Below, one piece after another: positions 26,484 to 35,435 of a stretch of 64,000 bases of DNA; positions within the stretch are counted from its first letter, which is position 1; each line of letters begins with the position of its first letter. The notes below the pieces were generated by a model. That model was not told the DNA's origin and searched no databases. It was given only the letters and a program-made list of their open reading frames with translations. Source of the DNA: Saprospiraceae bacterium (GTDB lineage: Bacteria; Bacteroidota; Bacteroidia; Chitinophagales; Saprospiraceae); contig JAGQWX010000004.1 of the NCBI GenBank assembly GCA_020436935.1, positions 53,226 through 117,225 on the forward strand. The letters are read 5' to 3'. Position numbers and translations under genes: made by a program.

Positions 26484-26517
26484 TAATAAATCTAAATTAC
26501 GATAATAAGTTCAACAT

Positions 26518-29500
26518 CTACCTCGAAACCTTTACCCTTGTTCCATCAGAATGTGAGGAAAATTCGGGTGCATATTGGCTTTGCAGGCTTGCAAGACCTC
26601 CGCTGAAATCACCACGGTGTACTGCGATCATTCTGTTTTCAATGATCTTTTTACCTTTTGGCAGACTGTAGAAGAAGTAATTGGCCTGGTAGTCGGTGAT
26701 GTCCACTCTGTAATCCGGATAAAACCAAAATCCAAAGGACTCTTTGTCTTTCACCGGCTCAAAACCTGAAGGACGGGTGTCAGTAAGCGCGACATAGTCC
26801 ATGTCTCTGTCGGATTCTATGATGAGTCTGCTTACAATAACATCACCCGGCCGCACCTTATCACCATCTTTGAGCAATTGCAATGCCTTGCCTTTTGCAT
26901 TTGTCGTTTCCAGATACAGTTCCTTTCTCAGAGAAAGCGGATTGCCATCAAACTTTTTGACCTTGTCTGCATCCTGCCAAAACTGGATGTAAAGGCCTCC
27001 GTAATTGATGTGGTCAGCATTGTTTTTGATACTGAATTCATGTACGCCTTTTGTCAAATCAGAAAGCGGGAGCTGCATTTTGATGTAGGACTGCCCTTTA
27101 CCTGCCTGAAATTTAAGATCGATCACTTTTCCATCCACACTCAAACCTGGAAGTACATGGCTCATCTGTGACTCTTTCCCTTTACCGGTGAGTAATAGTG
27201 CATGTACAGCTTCTGTTGTTCGGGAATTGCCTTGCCAGCCATTGACCTGCTTGTTTTTGATGAGCCAGATTTTCATTTCATCCAGGGCTTCATCGGTCGC
27301 TCCCATTGCTTTGTAAAACTCCATGATTGCTGCATGCTGATCTATGGCAGTAGAATAAAAAGCGTCCATGGTTCTGGTTTCCCAGTGGGTGCCCATTTCT
27401 TCGCTGTTGGTTTTATTTTGATCAAAATACTTCAATATATTTTTCGCAACATCCATTTTGTTTTCGGCAATTGCCAATCTGCCCAATACAGGTTTCAGAT
27501 ACAATGAAGCTTTGTTCCAGTTCTTCATGTTCCTCTCCAGGAAAAATTTGTACGCTTCAGAATTGCTAAAGGCAGCTTTTTTCATGCTTTGATGGATGAG
27601 CCACATGTCCACGACCTCATTGCCAGCAACATATCCGTCCAATTGTTTTTTATCCTTCAGGTACTGGTATCTTTTCTCAAGATGATTCAAAATAGACCCT
27701 CCCATCTTCTCCATAGAATGATCATACGAAGACACATCAATGCCAGCACTTTGAAGCTTGACCAAATAAGAGAGCACCCTGCTGGTGGTGTACACATCAC
27801 TGGTTCTGTTCTCAGCCCATGCAAAACCACCGTCGTTGTTTTGGTATTTCTTCAATTCGATCAAATCGGAGTCAATCAAAGACCTTACATTATTGACATT
27901 CAAATACTTAGACAGCCCCTGGTAATTTTTTACTTCATTCTTTGCGGCCGACACAAATGGAGTTGCCTGAAGTAAGAGTTGCTTCAATTCCTGATTCTCT
28001 TCCAGTTTGGAAGTATAAGCGTTTGAATTCGCGAGGTACATCTTAAGGGCATTGGCATAATCCGGTGAAGATTGTACGATCTTCAGTCCCATTTCATGAC
28101 CGTAAATCCTTTCCATGATGTTGCCTGCTCCCTGATAGATGTCTTCTGTCAATGAAGGCAGTGCGGAAAAAGCAGTCCACGCGGGATCGGATGTATATTC
28201 AAAAACCACATTTTCTACCTGACCCGGAAGTTCGATTTTGAAGGATTTGTCTTTGCCTGATCTGAGACCGAATGGATAAGACTCGGTAACCAGTATCTTG
28301 TTGGCCACAATCGGAATGATGTCTTTTTCTGCATCACTGTTGCCGTCAGCGCTCACAGCCATGGTGTATTCCAAAAGGTCAATATTCGTCATATCAGGAA
28401 CAGCAATTTCCCAATTGACCGCCTTCGTTTCTCCTTTTTGAAGGACGATATTGCCACTCTTGTCCTTTGCCCAGTCGATGGCTTCGCCAGTGACAGCATT
28501 TTTGAGGATCAACTGATAGTTGACAGCGGCAAAGTCCTTTTCACTCAGATTGGATACGTTGGCGGCAATTTCGATTTTATCACCTTTTCTGAGAAGTCTT
28601 GGCTTGTTTGGCCTGATCATCAGCGGCTTTTGTGTGGTAATAAAAGCCTCACCAAATCCAAAACGCATTTCTTTGTCATGAGCCAGAACCATGAGGTGCC
28701 ATCTGGTCAACGCATCGTTCATTTTATAGGAAATGGTGTATTTCCCATCATTGTCGGGCTCGAGTCTTGGGAAAAAGAATACCAATTCGTTGAGGTTTTC
28801 TCTGACGCTGATGGGTTCCTGCACTGCACCTGGAGGAGGTGGTGGACTTGGAGGTACTCCGGCTGCTTCAGCCTCTAAAGATGCATCTGCCATTGACTCC
28901 TGCATTTCAACAGGTGCATTCATGCTCCGCTTATACATCACTTGCGGATAATACATTTGCTGAAAGAGTGCAGGAATTTCCGGATGAGGAAATCCTATTC
29001 CATTCACATAAAAAGCTCCTCCCTGCAAAGTACCAGCACCGAGATCTCGCCAATTGACGTAACCATAATTGCTATAATAAAAATTGTGCTGCCATTCATG
29101 ACGAAGCAACATGTCCAGTGATGCATCATATAAGCTGGCCATAATTTCTGACGCAGCAGGTTTGCCTTTGTGAGCAATCAATAATTTGATTTCCTCATTT
29201 GCGCCCGGTAATATTTTATCCCTGAAGCTTTCTATCTTAACATCTAACACCTTGTTGTCCCACGGAATGTCCACATTCAGCTGACGGGTTTCAAAGTGGT
29301 TTTCCTTTAGCGTTTGCAGGAAAACCGTCAATCCACCACGGTCAGATTCTGTAATTTTATAGACAAAGTTTTCAGTGCCATTGATTCTGATCACTTCATT
29401 TTTAAGGGTATTGTTCCCTCTTTTCAGGATGAGTCTGACATATAGCTTTTCTTCTGAACCGATTTTTACTTCAAGTGATTCTCCAGGTATCAGACTTGTT

Positions 29501-32259
29501 TTGTTGGTTCTTGAGTATAACAGTGCTGCTGTATGGAATGAAGCCCTTTTGAAGTCAGTCACCTGGATCCATTTTCCAAAACTCGCTGATTTGTCAGGAG
29601 TGCTTGCCAGAATGTAATACTCACCCGGATCTTCTTCGATGGTCAGTTTTGACCAGCTTTTGACCATGGTTTTTCTTACTTCCTTCAATTCGGACAAGTC
29701 AACTGGGGTCTGAGCTTCGTAGTAATTTTGCTCCTTCACCGGATCTCGCCATGATTTTGGCTTTTTACGTTGATAAATGGTGACGACCACATCGGTATTG
29801 AGGCTATCCATGTTGTTGTCAAAAGCCTGCACAGAAATTTGTGGATCAAGATTTTTATCGATCTGATCGTTGGCGATAATGCTTAAAAATACAGCCTGAT
29901 CATTGAAGGTAATGGAGGTCTGATAACTTTGCGTTTCTCCCGCCTGATCGGTGACATTGATCTGTATACTGTAGACCAGGCTCTTATTTACAGGATTAGG
30001 AATGAGTTCGGTATCATCTGAAAAACTGACCACGAAATGACCATCCTTGTCCGTTTTCCCATTGCCTTGTTCAATAACAGTGCTCACATTGTCTTGAGGT
30101 AAAAACCAGTAACACCTTGGAGTCACGATCTGTCGTGTGATGCTGTAGGAAACATTGGCATCGTTGATTTTGTTTCCTGCGAGTCCTGCCGCCATAATTT
30201 CTATGGTAGAAACATCGGATCTTGTTACTCCTTTTTTCTTAGAAGCTTCAGTGATTTCAAAACTTGGCCGCTTGTATTCTTCGACTTGCACGCCTCTGCT
30301 GCCAAATGGAGTTTCTATCTGATAGTAACCATTGAGTCTGCCTTTTGGTATAGTAAATTGTCCGGTGACAGAGCCGTATCCATTGGTATTGCCCAGGTTT
30401 GATTTTTCAAGTTCTTCGTAATTGGCGTCTCTGATCTGAACGGAAACCGGCACACCGGATAATACTTTTCTGCTTAGGGCTTCACCATATCCATTGTATT
30501 TGTATTCTGAAACGATGATCTTGTAAAGCACAGTCTGACCAGGTCTGTATATCGCCCTGTCTGTATAAATGATGGCTTCTTTTTGCACTCCGCCTTCACC
30601 TCTTCCACCCTGATAAATATTGACCATATCATTGATGCTCACAAAGGTATCTCTGCCTTCGCTTACCATGACACCAAAGGTGCCCCGGCCATTTGCTATG
30701 ATTTTTCCGGATGCATCTGTTTTGGTTGAAGGAGGCAGATTACCCTGATCACCACCATATCTGTAAGTTCTTTTAAAGTAAGAAACCACGGCATTTTTAA
30801 CGGGTTTTCCACTTTTCCTGTCGTTTACATAAATATGGTTCTCTTCCGCATCATTCAGTAATGAGGCACTGATGTTGGTGATTTGGAATATGAGATATTC
30901 TGTAAGCACATCATCTGCTTTTCCCATTGCTGTGATTTCAATGAGATAAGTTCCTGAAGCTGGTTTGCCGATATTGAGCTGGTAGTCGTTGTTTTTATAT
31001 GCCGGCAGATTGATGCCAATGCTTGTCTCATTCACCTTCTTTGCCCCCATCTTCAGACTCTCTTTCCTGTCTTCCAAATTTTCTGCTACGGAGGCAAATT
31101 CTTTCAATTGAGTGGCGCTGATTTTATACAGCTTATAAGATAGCTTTTCGGTATTCCTCAATTTTAGGTCAATTTTGACAAGCTGACCTTTGTAAAAAAC
31201 CTGTTGACTGTTGTATGAAAGTTTACTAGCTGCAATTTCCTTTTTGAGCTGGAGCAATTGATCATAAAATTTGGAAGCCTGATGGCTTTTTTCCAATTTT
31301 TCAATTTGCTGCATCAGTTCGGGATGCAGACTGTCCTTCTCCAGACTTTGATTGATCATGGTAAGCTGGGCCAGAAGCGAGACATCCAAATTTTTTGAGG
31401 CGCCGGCTTTTACCAAAAAATCATTGTAATATTTTTGGGATTGTTCATCAACATATATGCTTCTGAAGTAATCCATTCGGGATTTATCAATCCAGAATTC
31501 ATAAATAGGAGACTTTCTGTCCTCTGCCATCAGGTTTTTAAACAAATAAGCGATGGTGTTTATTCTGGAAGCTTTATCAGCATTGAAATTCAACTTGAGA
31601 TATTGGTCTTTGGCAGACATCAACTGTGTTGCGGTAAAAGCCACATCGCTTGTATTTTCCAATCCTTCATCCCTGTTCATGAAATCAAGGAATGATTTTA
31701 CGACAAGATCTTTTGCGGACAGTGTTTGGTAAAACAGGGTATCCTGACCCAGATCTCTGATGGCATGTTTTATTTCATCAAAGTCAATTTGTGACAAGGA
31801 TGATTCCTGCACGGCTTCAATATATAAATCGTAGGCTAAGTTTCTTCGGGACTCGGGACTCAGTTCACTGGGCAGCGTGCCACTGTCCTGATCATTGATA
31901 TTGGTATTGCGCCCTCTGATGACCGATGATAAGATGCTGGCTTTCTCGGTTTTGAGTAATGCCGCATATGCAGGAGAAAAAGATGTCGATAATTCTTCAT
32001 TGATTTTGAGCCAGACAGAATCCTGATTGACAACTGCAGCATTCATTTTTCTGCTGAATGCGGCAATGGCCTGACCGGCAAGCTTATCTTTTTTGGCCTG
32101 AAGGAGGATTTCATCCAATTTCTTCTCCAGATCCCTGGTAAATCCATTGGACTCCAGAGTTTCGGCTTCTTGCCAGGCCGCATAGTAGTCAAAGTCAGAA
32201 GCAGTTTTGATCATAACGGAAAATAATGTGGCAATTATAATCAGAGAAAATGTTTTCAT
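26518..32259 (-). CDS. Large alpha-2-macroglobulin family protein without thioester motif
   Basis: A 1913-aa exported protein with a signal peptide (MKTFSLIIIATLFSVMIKTA). Macroglobulin-like domains follow: MG1-like segments, TDRAIYRPGQTVLYKIIVSE (MG2), the A2M bait/central domain (LVFFFPRLEPDNDGKYTISY; RWHLMVLAHDKEMRFG) and a helical complement-like domain (NDGGFAW). At the usual thioester site, about residue 1374, the protein reads YQGAGNIMERIY instead of CxEQ, so covalent trapping is not expected. Bacterial alpha-2-macroglobulins inhibit proteases in the periplasm, often with PbpC, which is not adjacent here. A Pro/Gly-rich tract (VPPSPPPPPGAVQEP) lies around residue 1150. It appears monocistronic. 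Confidence 0.92.
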   Translation of the reverse strand: MKTFSLIIIATLFSVMIKTASDFDYYAAWQEAETLESNGFTRDLEKKLDEILLQAKKDKLAGQAIAAFSRKMNAAVVNQDSVWLKINEELSTSFSPAYAALLKTEKASILSSVIRGRNTNINDQDSGTLPSELSPESRRNLAYDLYIEAVQESSLSQIDFDEIKHAIRDLGQDTLFYQTLSAKDLVVKSFLDFMNRDEGLENTSDVAFTATQLMSAKDQYLKLNFNADKASRINTIAYLFKNLMAEDRKSPIYEFWIDKSRMDYFRSIYVDEQSQKYYNDFLVKAGASKNLDVSLLAQLTMINQSLEKDSLHPELMQQIEKLEKSHQASKFYDQLLQLKKEIAASKLSYNSQQVFYKGQLVKIDLKLRNTEKLSYKLYKISATQLKEFASVAENLEDRKESLKMGAKKVNETSIGINLPAYKNNDYQLNIGKPASGTYLIEITAMGKADDVLTEYLIFQITNISASLLNDAEENHIYVNDRKSGKPVKNAVVSYFKRTYRYGGDQGNLPPSTKTDASGKIIANGRGTFGVMVSEGRDTFVSINDMVNIYQGGRGEGGVQKEAIIYTDRAIYRPGQTVLYKIIVSEYKYNGYGEALSRKVLSGVPVSVQIRDANYEELEKSNLGNTNGYGSVTGQFTIPKGRLNGYYQIETPFGSRGVQVEEYKRPSFEITEASKKKGVTRSDVSTIEIMAAGLAGNKINDANVSYSITRQIVTPRCYWFLPQDNVSTVIEQGNGKTDKDGHFVVSFSDDTELIPNPVNKSLVYSIQINVTDQAGETQSYQTSITFNDQAVFLSIIANDQIDKNLDPQISVQAFDNNMDSLNTDVVVTIYQRKKPKSWRDPVKEQNYYEAQTPVDLSELKEVRKTMVKSWSKLTIEEDPGEYYILASTPDKSASFGKWIQVTDFKRASFHTAALLYSRTNKTSLIPGESLEVKIGSEEKLYVRLILKRGNNTLKNEVIRINGTENFVYKITESDRGGLTVFLQTLKENHFETRQLNVDIPWDNKVLDVKIESFRDKILPGANEEIKLLIAHKGKPAASEIMASLYDASLDMLLRHEWQHNFYYSNYGYVNWRDLGAGTLQGGAFYVNGIGFPHPEIPALFQQMYYPQVMYKRSMNAPVEMQESMADASLEAEAAGVPPSPPPPPGAVQEPISVRENLNELVFFFPRLEPDNDGKYTISYKMNDALTRWHLMVLAHDKEMRFGFGEAFITTQKPLMIRPNKPRLLRKGDKIEIAANVSNLSEKDFAAVNYQLILKNAVTGEAIDWAKDKSGNIVLQKGETKAVNWEIAVPDMTNIDLLEYTMAVSADGNSDAEKDIIPIVANKILVTESYPFGLRSGKDKSFKIELPGQVENVVFEYTSDPAWTAFSALPSLTEDIYQGAGNIMERIYGHEMGLKIVQSSPDYANALKMYLANSNAYTSKLEENQELKQLLLQATPFVSAAKNEVKNYQGLSKYLNVNNVRSLIDSDLIELKKYQNNDGGFAWAENRTSDVYTTSRVLSYLVKLQSAGIDVSSYDHSMEKMGGSILNHLEKRYQYLKDKKQLDGYVAGNEVVDMWLIHQSMKKAAFSNSEAYKFFLERNMKNWNKASLYLKPVLGRLAIAENKMDVAKNILKYFDQNKTNSEEMGTHWETRTMDAFYSTAIDQHAAIMEFYKAMGATDEALDEMKIWLIKNKQVNGWQGNSRTTEAVHALLLTGKGKESQMSHVLPGLSVDGKVIDLKFQAGKGQSYIKMQLPLSDLTKGVHEFSIKNNADHINYGGLYIQFWQDADKVKKFDGNPLSLRKELYLETTNAKGKALQLLKDGDKVRPGDVIVSRLIIESDRDMDYVALTDTRPSGFEPVKDKESFGFWFYPDYRVDITDYQANYFFYSLPKGKKIIENRMIAVHRGDFSGGLASLQSQYAPEFSSHSDGTRVKVSR

Positions 32260-32587
32260 TTAATGATGTTAGTTTATTTACTATATATCTTTTCTATTAA
32301 AGCTACAGCTTTTACTGATAAGATGTAATCCGAGTAATTTAAGTTAGCAAGAATCTTCATATTATAATATGTTTAACAGCCTGGCTTGTTCGGTAATGAG
32401 CGTATTATTTGGCCTAATGCGCAGATGGGTTAAATATATGCTAAGACGAAGCCTCAATTATAAAATATTTTTAATATTTGCGTTCTTTCAACATTAGTTG
32501 TAAAGAGGCTAAGATATTTTGTTTGAATGGGCAAACGCTTATAAGTTATAAAATGCCTTAGTCGATTAAATACCAAAAATACATTTG
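32260..32587. other. Intergenic region between divergent A2M and VWA-like genes
   Basis: This 328-bp AT-rich stretch holds no gene I can support. Two small palindromes are visible: AAAGCT-AC-AGCTTT (32299-32312) and the perfect CATATTATAATATG (32358-32371). TACATTTG (32580-32587), matching the Bacteroidota -7 box, touches the downstream ATG and would place transcription inside the gene unless a later start is used. Confidence 0.4.
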
Positions 32588-34693
32588 ATGTTTCAAGACA
32601 TGTCTCTGGGTTATCCCACCTGGTTTTTGCTGTTTTGTGTACTCACAGGATTGCTGTGGAGTGGCATCTTGTATTACAGGGATTTGAGATTTGCGGATAA
32701 GAGTCCAGCATTAAAATATGGCCTTGCTGCATTGAGATTTGTAAGTGCAGCGCTGATCGCATTTTTGTTGCTCAACCCGCTTTTCACATCATTAAAGGAA
32801 GAACAAAAAGACCCTTTGGTGATCTTCCTGGAAGACAAGTCAGCCAGTATCAGTGCCGGAATGTCAACAGCGTCTTTGTCTTCATATGGCGAAGCATTCA
32901 ATGCTCAAAAAGAACTGATCTCTGAATCCTACGATCAGATCACACTCAGTTTTGGAGATCAGGTTTCAGAAACTGCAAATGACTCTTTTATTCAGAAGAG
33001 CACCAATATCAGTGACGCCCTTTCCTATGTTTACGACAACTATGCAGATCAAAACATTGGCGCTATCGTGCTTTCCTCTGATGGAATTTACAATGAAGGG
33101 CTCAACCCTCTTTATAACAATGCATCATTTAATGCCCCAATTTTCACAGTTGGACTTGGTGATACAACCATCAGGAGAGACTTGTCCATAAAAAATGTTC
33201 TGGCCAATAAAATAGCTTACCTCGGTGACAAATTCAATGTGCAAATCGAAATTGCAGCGGCCAATGCAGCAGGCGCAAATACGAGACTGTCAATTGAAAA
33301 GATCGATGGCAGCCAACGCACAAATCTGGGCTCGGAAAACATCAATATCGAAGGTCAAAACTTCTTCACTACCAGGTCTTTCATTTTGAATGCGGACGCA
33401 CCCGGCATCAACCGTTACCGCATCTCCGTGAGTGGCATTGGGCAGGAGCAAAGTACTTCCAACAACTATCGAGACATCTACGTAGAAGTCATCGATGGCA
33501 GGGAGAAGATACTCATCATTGCGAATGCTCCACATCCCGACCTGGCTGCCCTCAACGATCTGATCACCAACAATAAAAATTATGAGGTGACCACTAAGAT
33601 CATGGGTGAAGGAAATATTGACATTGCCAACGCTGATCTCATCATCTACCACAATCTGCCATCCAGGGCTTTTGACATATCGGCCTATGAAACAGCCGCA
33701 TCCCGAAAAGGTATACCAAGGTTCTTTATAGCCGGTGCACAAGTGGACCCTGCAAAATTCAGTGCAGTTCAGGAAGTGATATCGATCAACGGCAACGCCA
33801 ATGTCAACGAAATCATTGAGCCGTCTTTGATTGGCACATTCGACAAGTTTACCTTGACCGATCCATTCAAAACGAGGTTGGCCGCCTATCCTCCCTTGAC
33901 TTCCATATTCGGAAATTACAAACTGGGGGATGTTGCCAGCCCACTCTTCAATCAGAAAATCAAAAAGGTTCCAACACAAAATCCAATGCTGGCCTTTGCT
34001 GAAAAAGCAGGCAACAGATCTGCGGTTTTGGTGGGCGAAGGCATTTGGAAGTGGAGACTTCAGGACATGGTCGACTTTGAAAACACCGACCTGAGTGGCG
34101 AACTTATCAATAAGACATTGCAATACCTCAGTGTAAAGGACGACAAGAGAAAGTTCAGGGTAAACGTATCAAAGAATATTTTCAAAGAAAATGAGGCCGT
34201 ATATTTTGACGCACAACTTTACAACGATGCGTATGAAATGGTCAATGAAGCCGATGTGCAATTGACATTGACCAACGATGAGGGTAAGTCTTATGAGTAT
34301 TCTTTTTCGAAGACGGCCAATTATTATACGTTGAATGCCGGAGTATTGTCGCCAGGAGATTATTCATTTGTTGGAAAGACCAATTTTGGGGGAAACAGCT
34401 ATGATGCGAAGGGAAGATTTTCGGTAGAATCCACGCAAACAGAATATGTAAACCTTACGGCAGACCACAATTTACTCAGAGCTGTTAGCGGAAAGTTTGC
34501 GGGTGAATTTGTGCATTACAGTGCTGTCGATCAGCTGGATGCACTCATAAAAGAGAAAACCGGTGGATTGAAACCCACCATTTATGCCAGTACATCCACA
34601 AAACCTTTGCTCAACAACAAATGGCTTTTTGCCTTGATTTTCTTATTGCTTTCAGCAGAATGGTTCCTGAGAAGATTGTCAGGTAATTACTAA
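32588..34693 (+). CDS. Membrane-anchored VWA-like protein, function unknown
   Basis: A 701-aa protein with two N-terminal membrane segments (TWFLLFCVLTGLLWSGILYY; ALRFVSAALIAFLLLNPLF) and one near the C-terminus (WLFALIFLLLSAEWFL). Between them is a VWA-like domain: the MIDAS pattern DKSAS (in FLEDKSASI), a Thr in STNISDAL and SSDGIYNEG. The remainder looks like beta-sandwich domains, with a nucleotide- or ligand-type fold around ILIIANAPHPDLAALNDL. Many Bacteroidota carry such Bat-like membrane proteins; the role is unknown. The start could be M5 (32600). Its stop overlaps the convergent gene's stop by 4 bp. Confidence 0.8.
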   Translation: MFQDMSLGYPTWFLLFCVLTGLLWSGILYYRDLRFADKSPALKYGLAALRFVSAALIAFLLLNPLFTSLKEEQKDPLVIFLEDKSASISAGMSTASLSSYGEAFNAQKELISESYDQITLSFGDQVSETANDSFIQKSTNISDALSYVYDNYADQNIGAIVLSSDGIYNEGLNPLYNNASFNAPIFTVGLGDTTIRRDLSIKNVLANKIAYLGDKFNVQIEIAAANAAGANTRLSIEKIDGSQRTNLGSENINIEGQNFFTTRSFILNADAPGINRYRISVSGIGQEQSTSNNYRDIYVEVIDGREKILIIANAPHPDLAALNDLITNNKNYEVTTKIMGEGNIDIANADLIIYHNLPSRAFDISAYETAASRKGIPRFFIAGAQVDPAKFSAVQEVISINGNANVNEIIEPSLIGTFDKFTLTDPFKTRLAAYPPLTSIFGNYKLGDVASPLFNQKIKKVPTQNPMLAFAEKAGNRSAVLVGEGIWKWRLQDMVDFENTDLSGELINKTLQYLSVKDDKRKFRVNVSKNIFKENEAVYFDAQLYNDAYEMVNEADVQLTLTNDEGKSYEYSFSKTANYYTLNAGVLSPGDYSFVGKTNFGGNSYDAKGRFSVESTQTEYVNLTADHNLLRAVSGKFAGEFVHYSAVDQLDALIKEKTGGLKPTIYASTSTKPLLNNKWLFALIFLLLSAEWFLRRLSGNY

Positions 34694-35121
34694 AAGACAA
34701 AGCCTGTAGTCAATACCCAGACGGGTTTGGAATCTAGAATAATTTTGGGCTCAAGGAATATTTCAAATCCATCTGCTTCATAGTCGATGAAAAGCCCTGC
34801 ATTCAGTGATGAATCAAAAAACTCACCAAACCTTCTGATGTTGGCTCCAACAAGTGGTTCAAAGCCTACATTGCCTATTTTTATCAATTTGTATCTCCCG
34901 TCAAAATCAAAAGCGATACTGGTGTTTTTTTCGAAATAGTACGTGAATGCCCCTGAAAGCACAAACCGTTCATCGAACTCCTTCATCATTTTTGCCTGCA
35001 ATCCAAATTTAAATTCCCGAAAGAGAAAGTTCATACCCAAAGCACCCCTGATCTGCCCGTGTGCCAATCCGGCAGAGAATAGAATAAGCGCAGTGATAAA
35101 TATTGTTTTCAAGTGCTTCAT
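34690..35121 (-). CDS. Small outer-membrane beta-barrel-like protein
   Basis: A 143-aa exported protein. The signal peptide MKHLKTIFITALILFSAGLAHG is followed by alternating aromatic/polar strands (FKFGLQAKM, FVLSGAFTYYF, VWVLTTGFVF), ending with a C-terminal Phe typical of outer-membrane barrels. No family recognised. An upstream TTG in the same frame would add a second hydrophobic leader (MIKTASLVILFICLNALF), but the ATG at 35121 is preferred. It converges with the VWA-like gene. Confidence 0.65.
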   Translation of the reverse strand: MKHLKTIFITALILFSAGLAHGQIRGALGMNFLFREFKFGLQAKMMKEFDERFVLSGAFTYYFEKNTSIAFDFDGRYKLIKIGNVGFEPLVGANIRRFGEFFDSSLNAGLFIDYEADGFEIFLEPKIILDSKPVWVLTTGFVF

Positions 35122-35435
35122 ATAAAGTTGGTTTTGTGCATTAGATTTCAAAAATAGCGCATTCAGACAAATAAATAAAATTACAAGGCTTGCAGTCTTA
35201 ATCAAAAAGTGGCTCTAAACTGTTAAAACAATAGTCATATTACTCATTGATGATCAGATATATACCTCTATGGTGTATATACTATTCAAGCCCTAATTGC
35301 CTTCACTTGTTCAACCACGCCAAAATTGAAGCTCATAATTGGCTCAATATTATTTGTTTTGAAGCAATGTCCATTCCTCAAGAATAATTATTTTGTCTTC
35401 TTTTTAGACGCTGATCATCATTTTAAAGTCACAAT
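35122..35435. other. Intergenic region upstream of GH2 gene
   Basis: A 314-bp AT-rich stretch between divergent genes. The imperfect inverted repeat TATATACC...GGTGTATATA (35259-35281) is the only clear structure. No small gene or RNA is supported. Confidence 0.35.

Noticed and set aside
35122-35205. Longer form of the small outer-membrane protein with two tandem signal peptides
   Set aside because: It would need a TTG start and yields two consecutive leaders; the internal ATG at 35121 gives one normal signal peptide.
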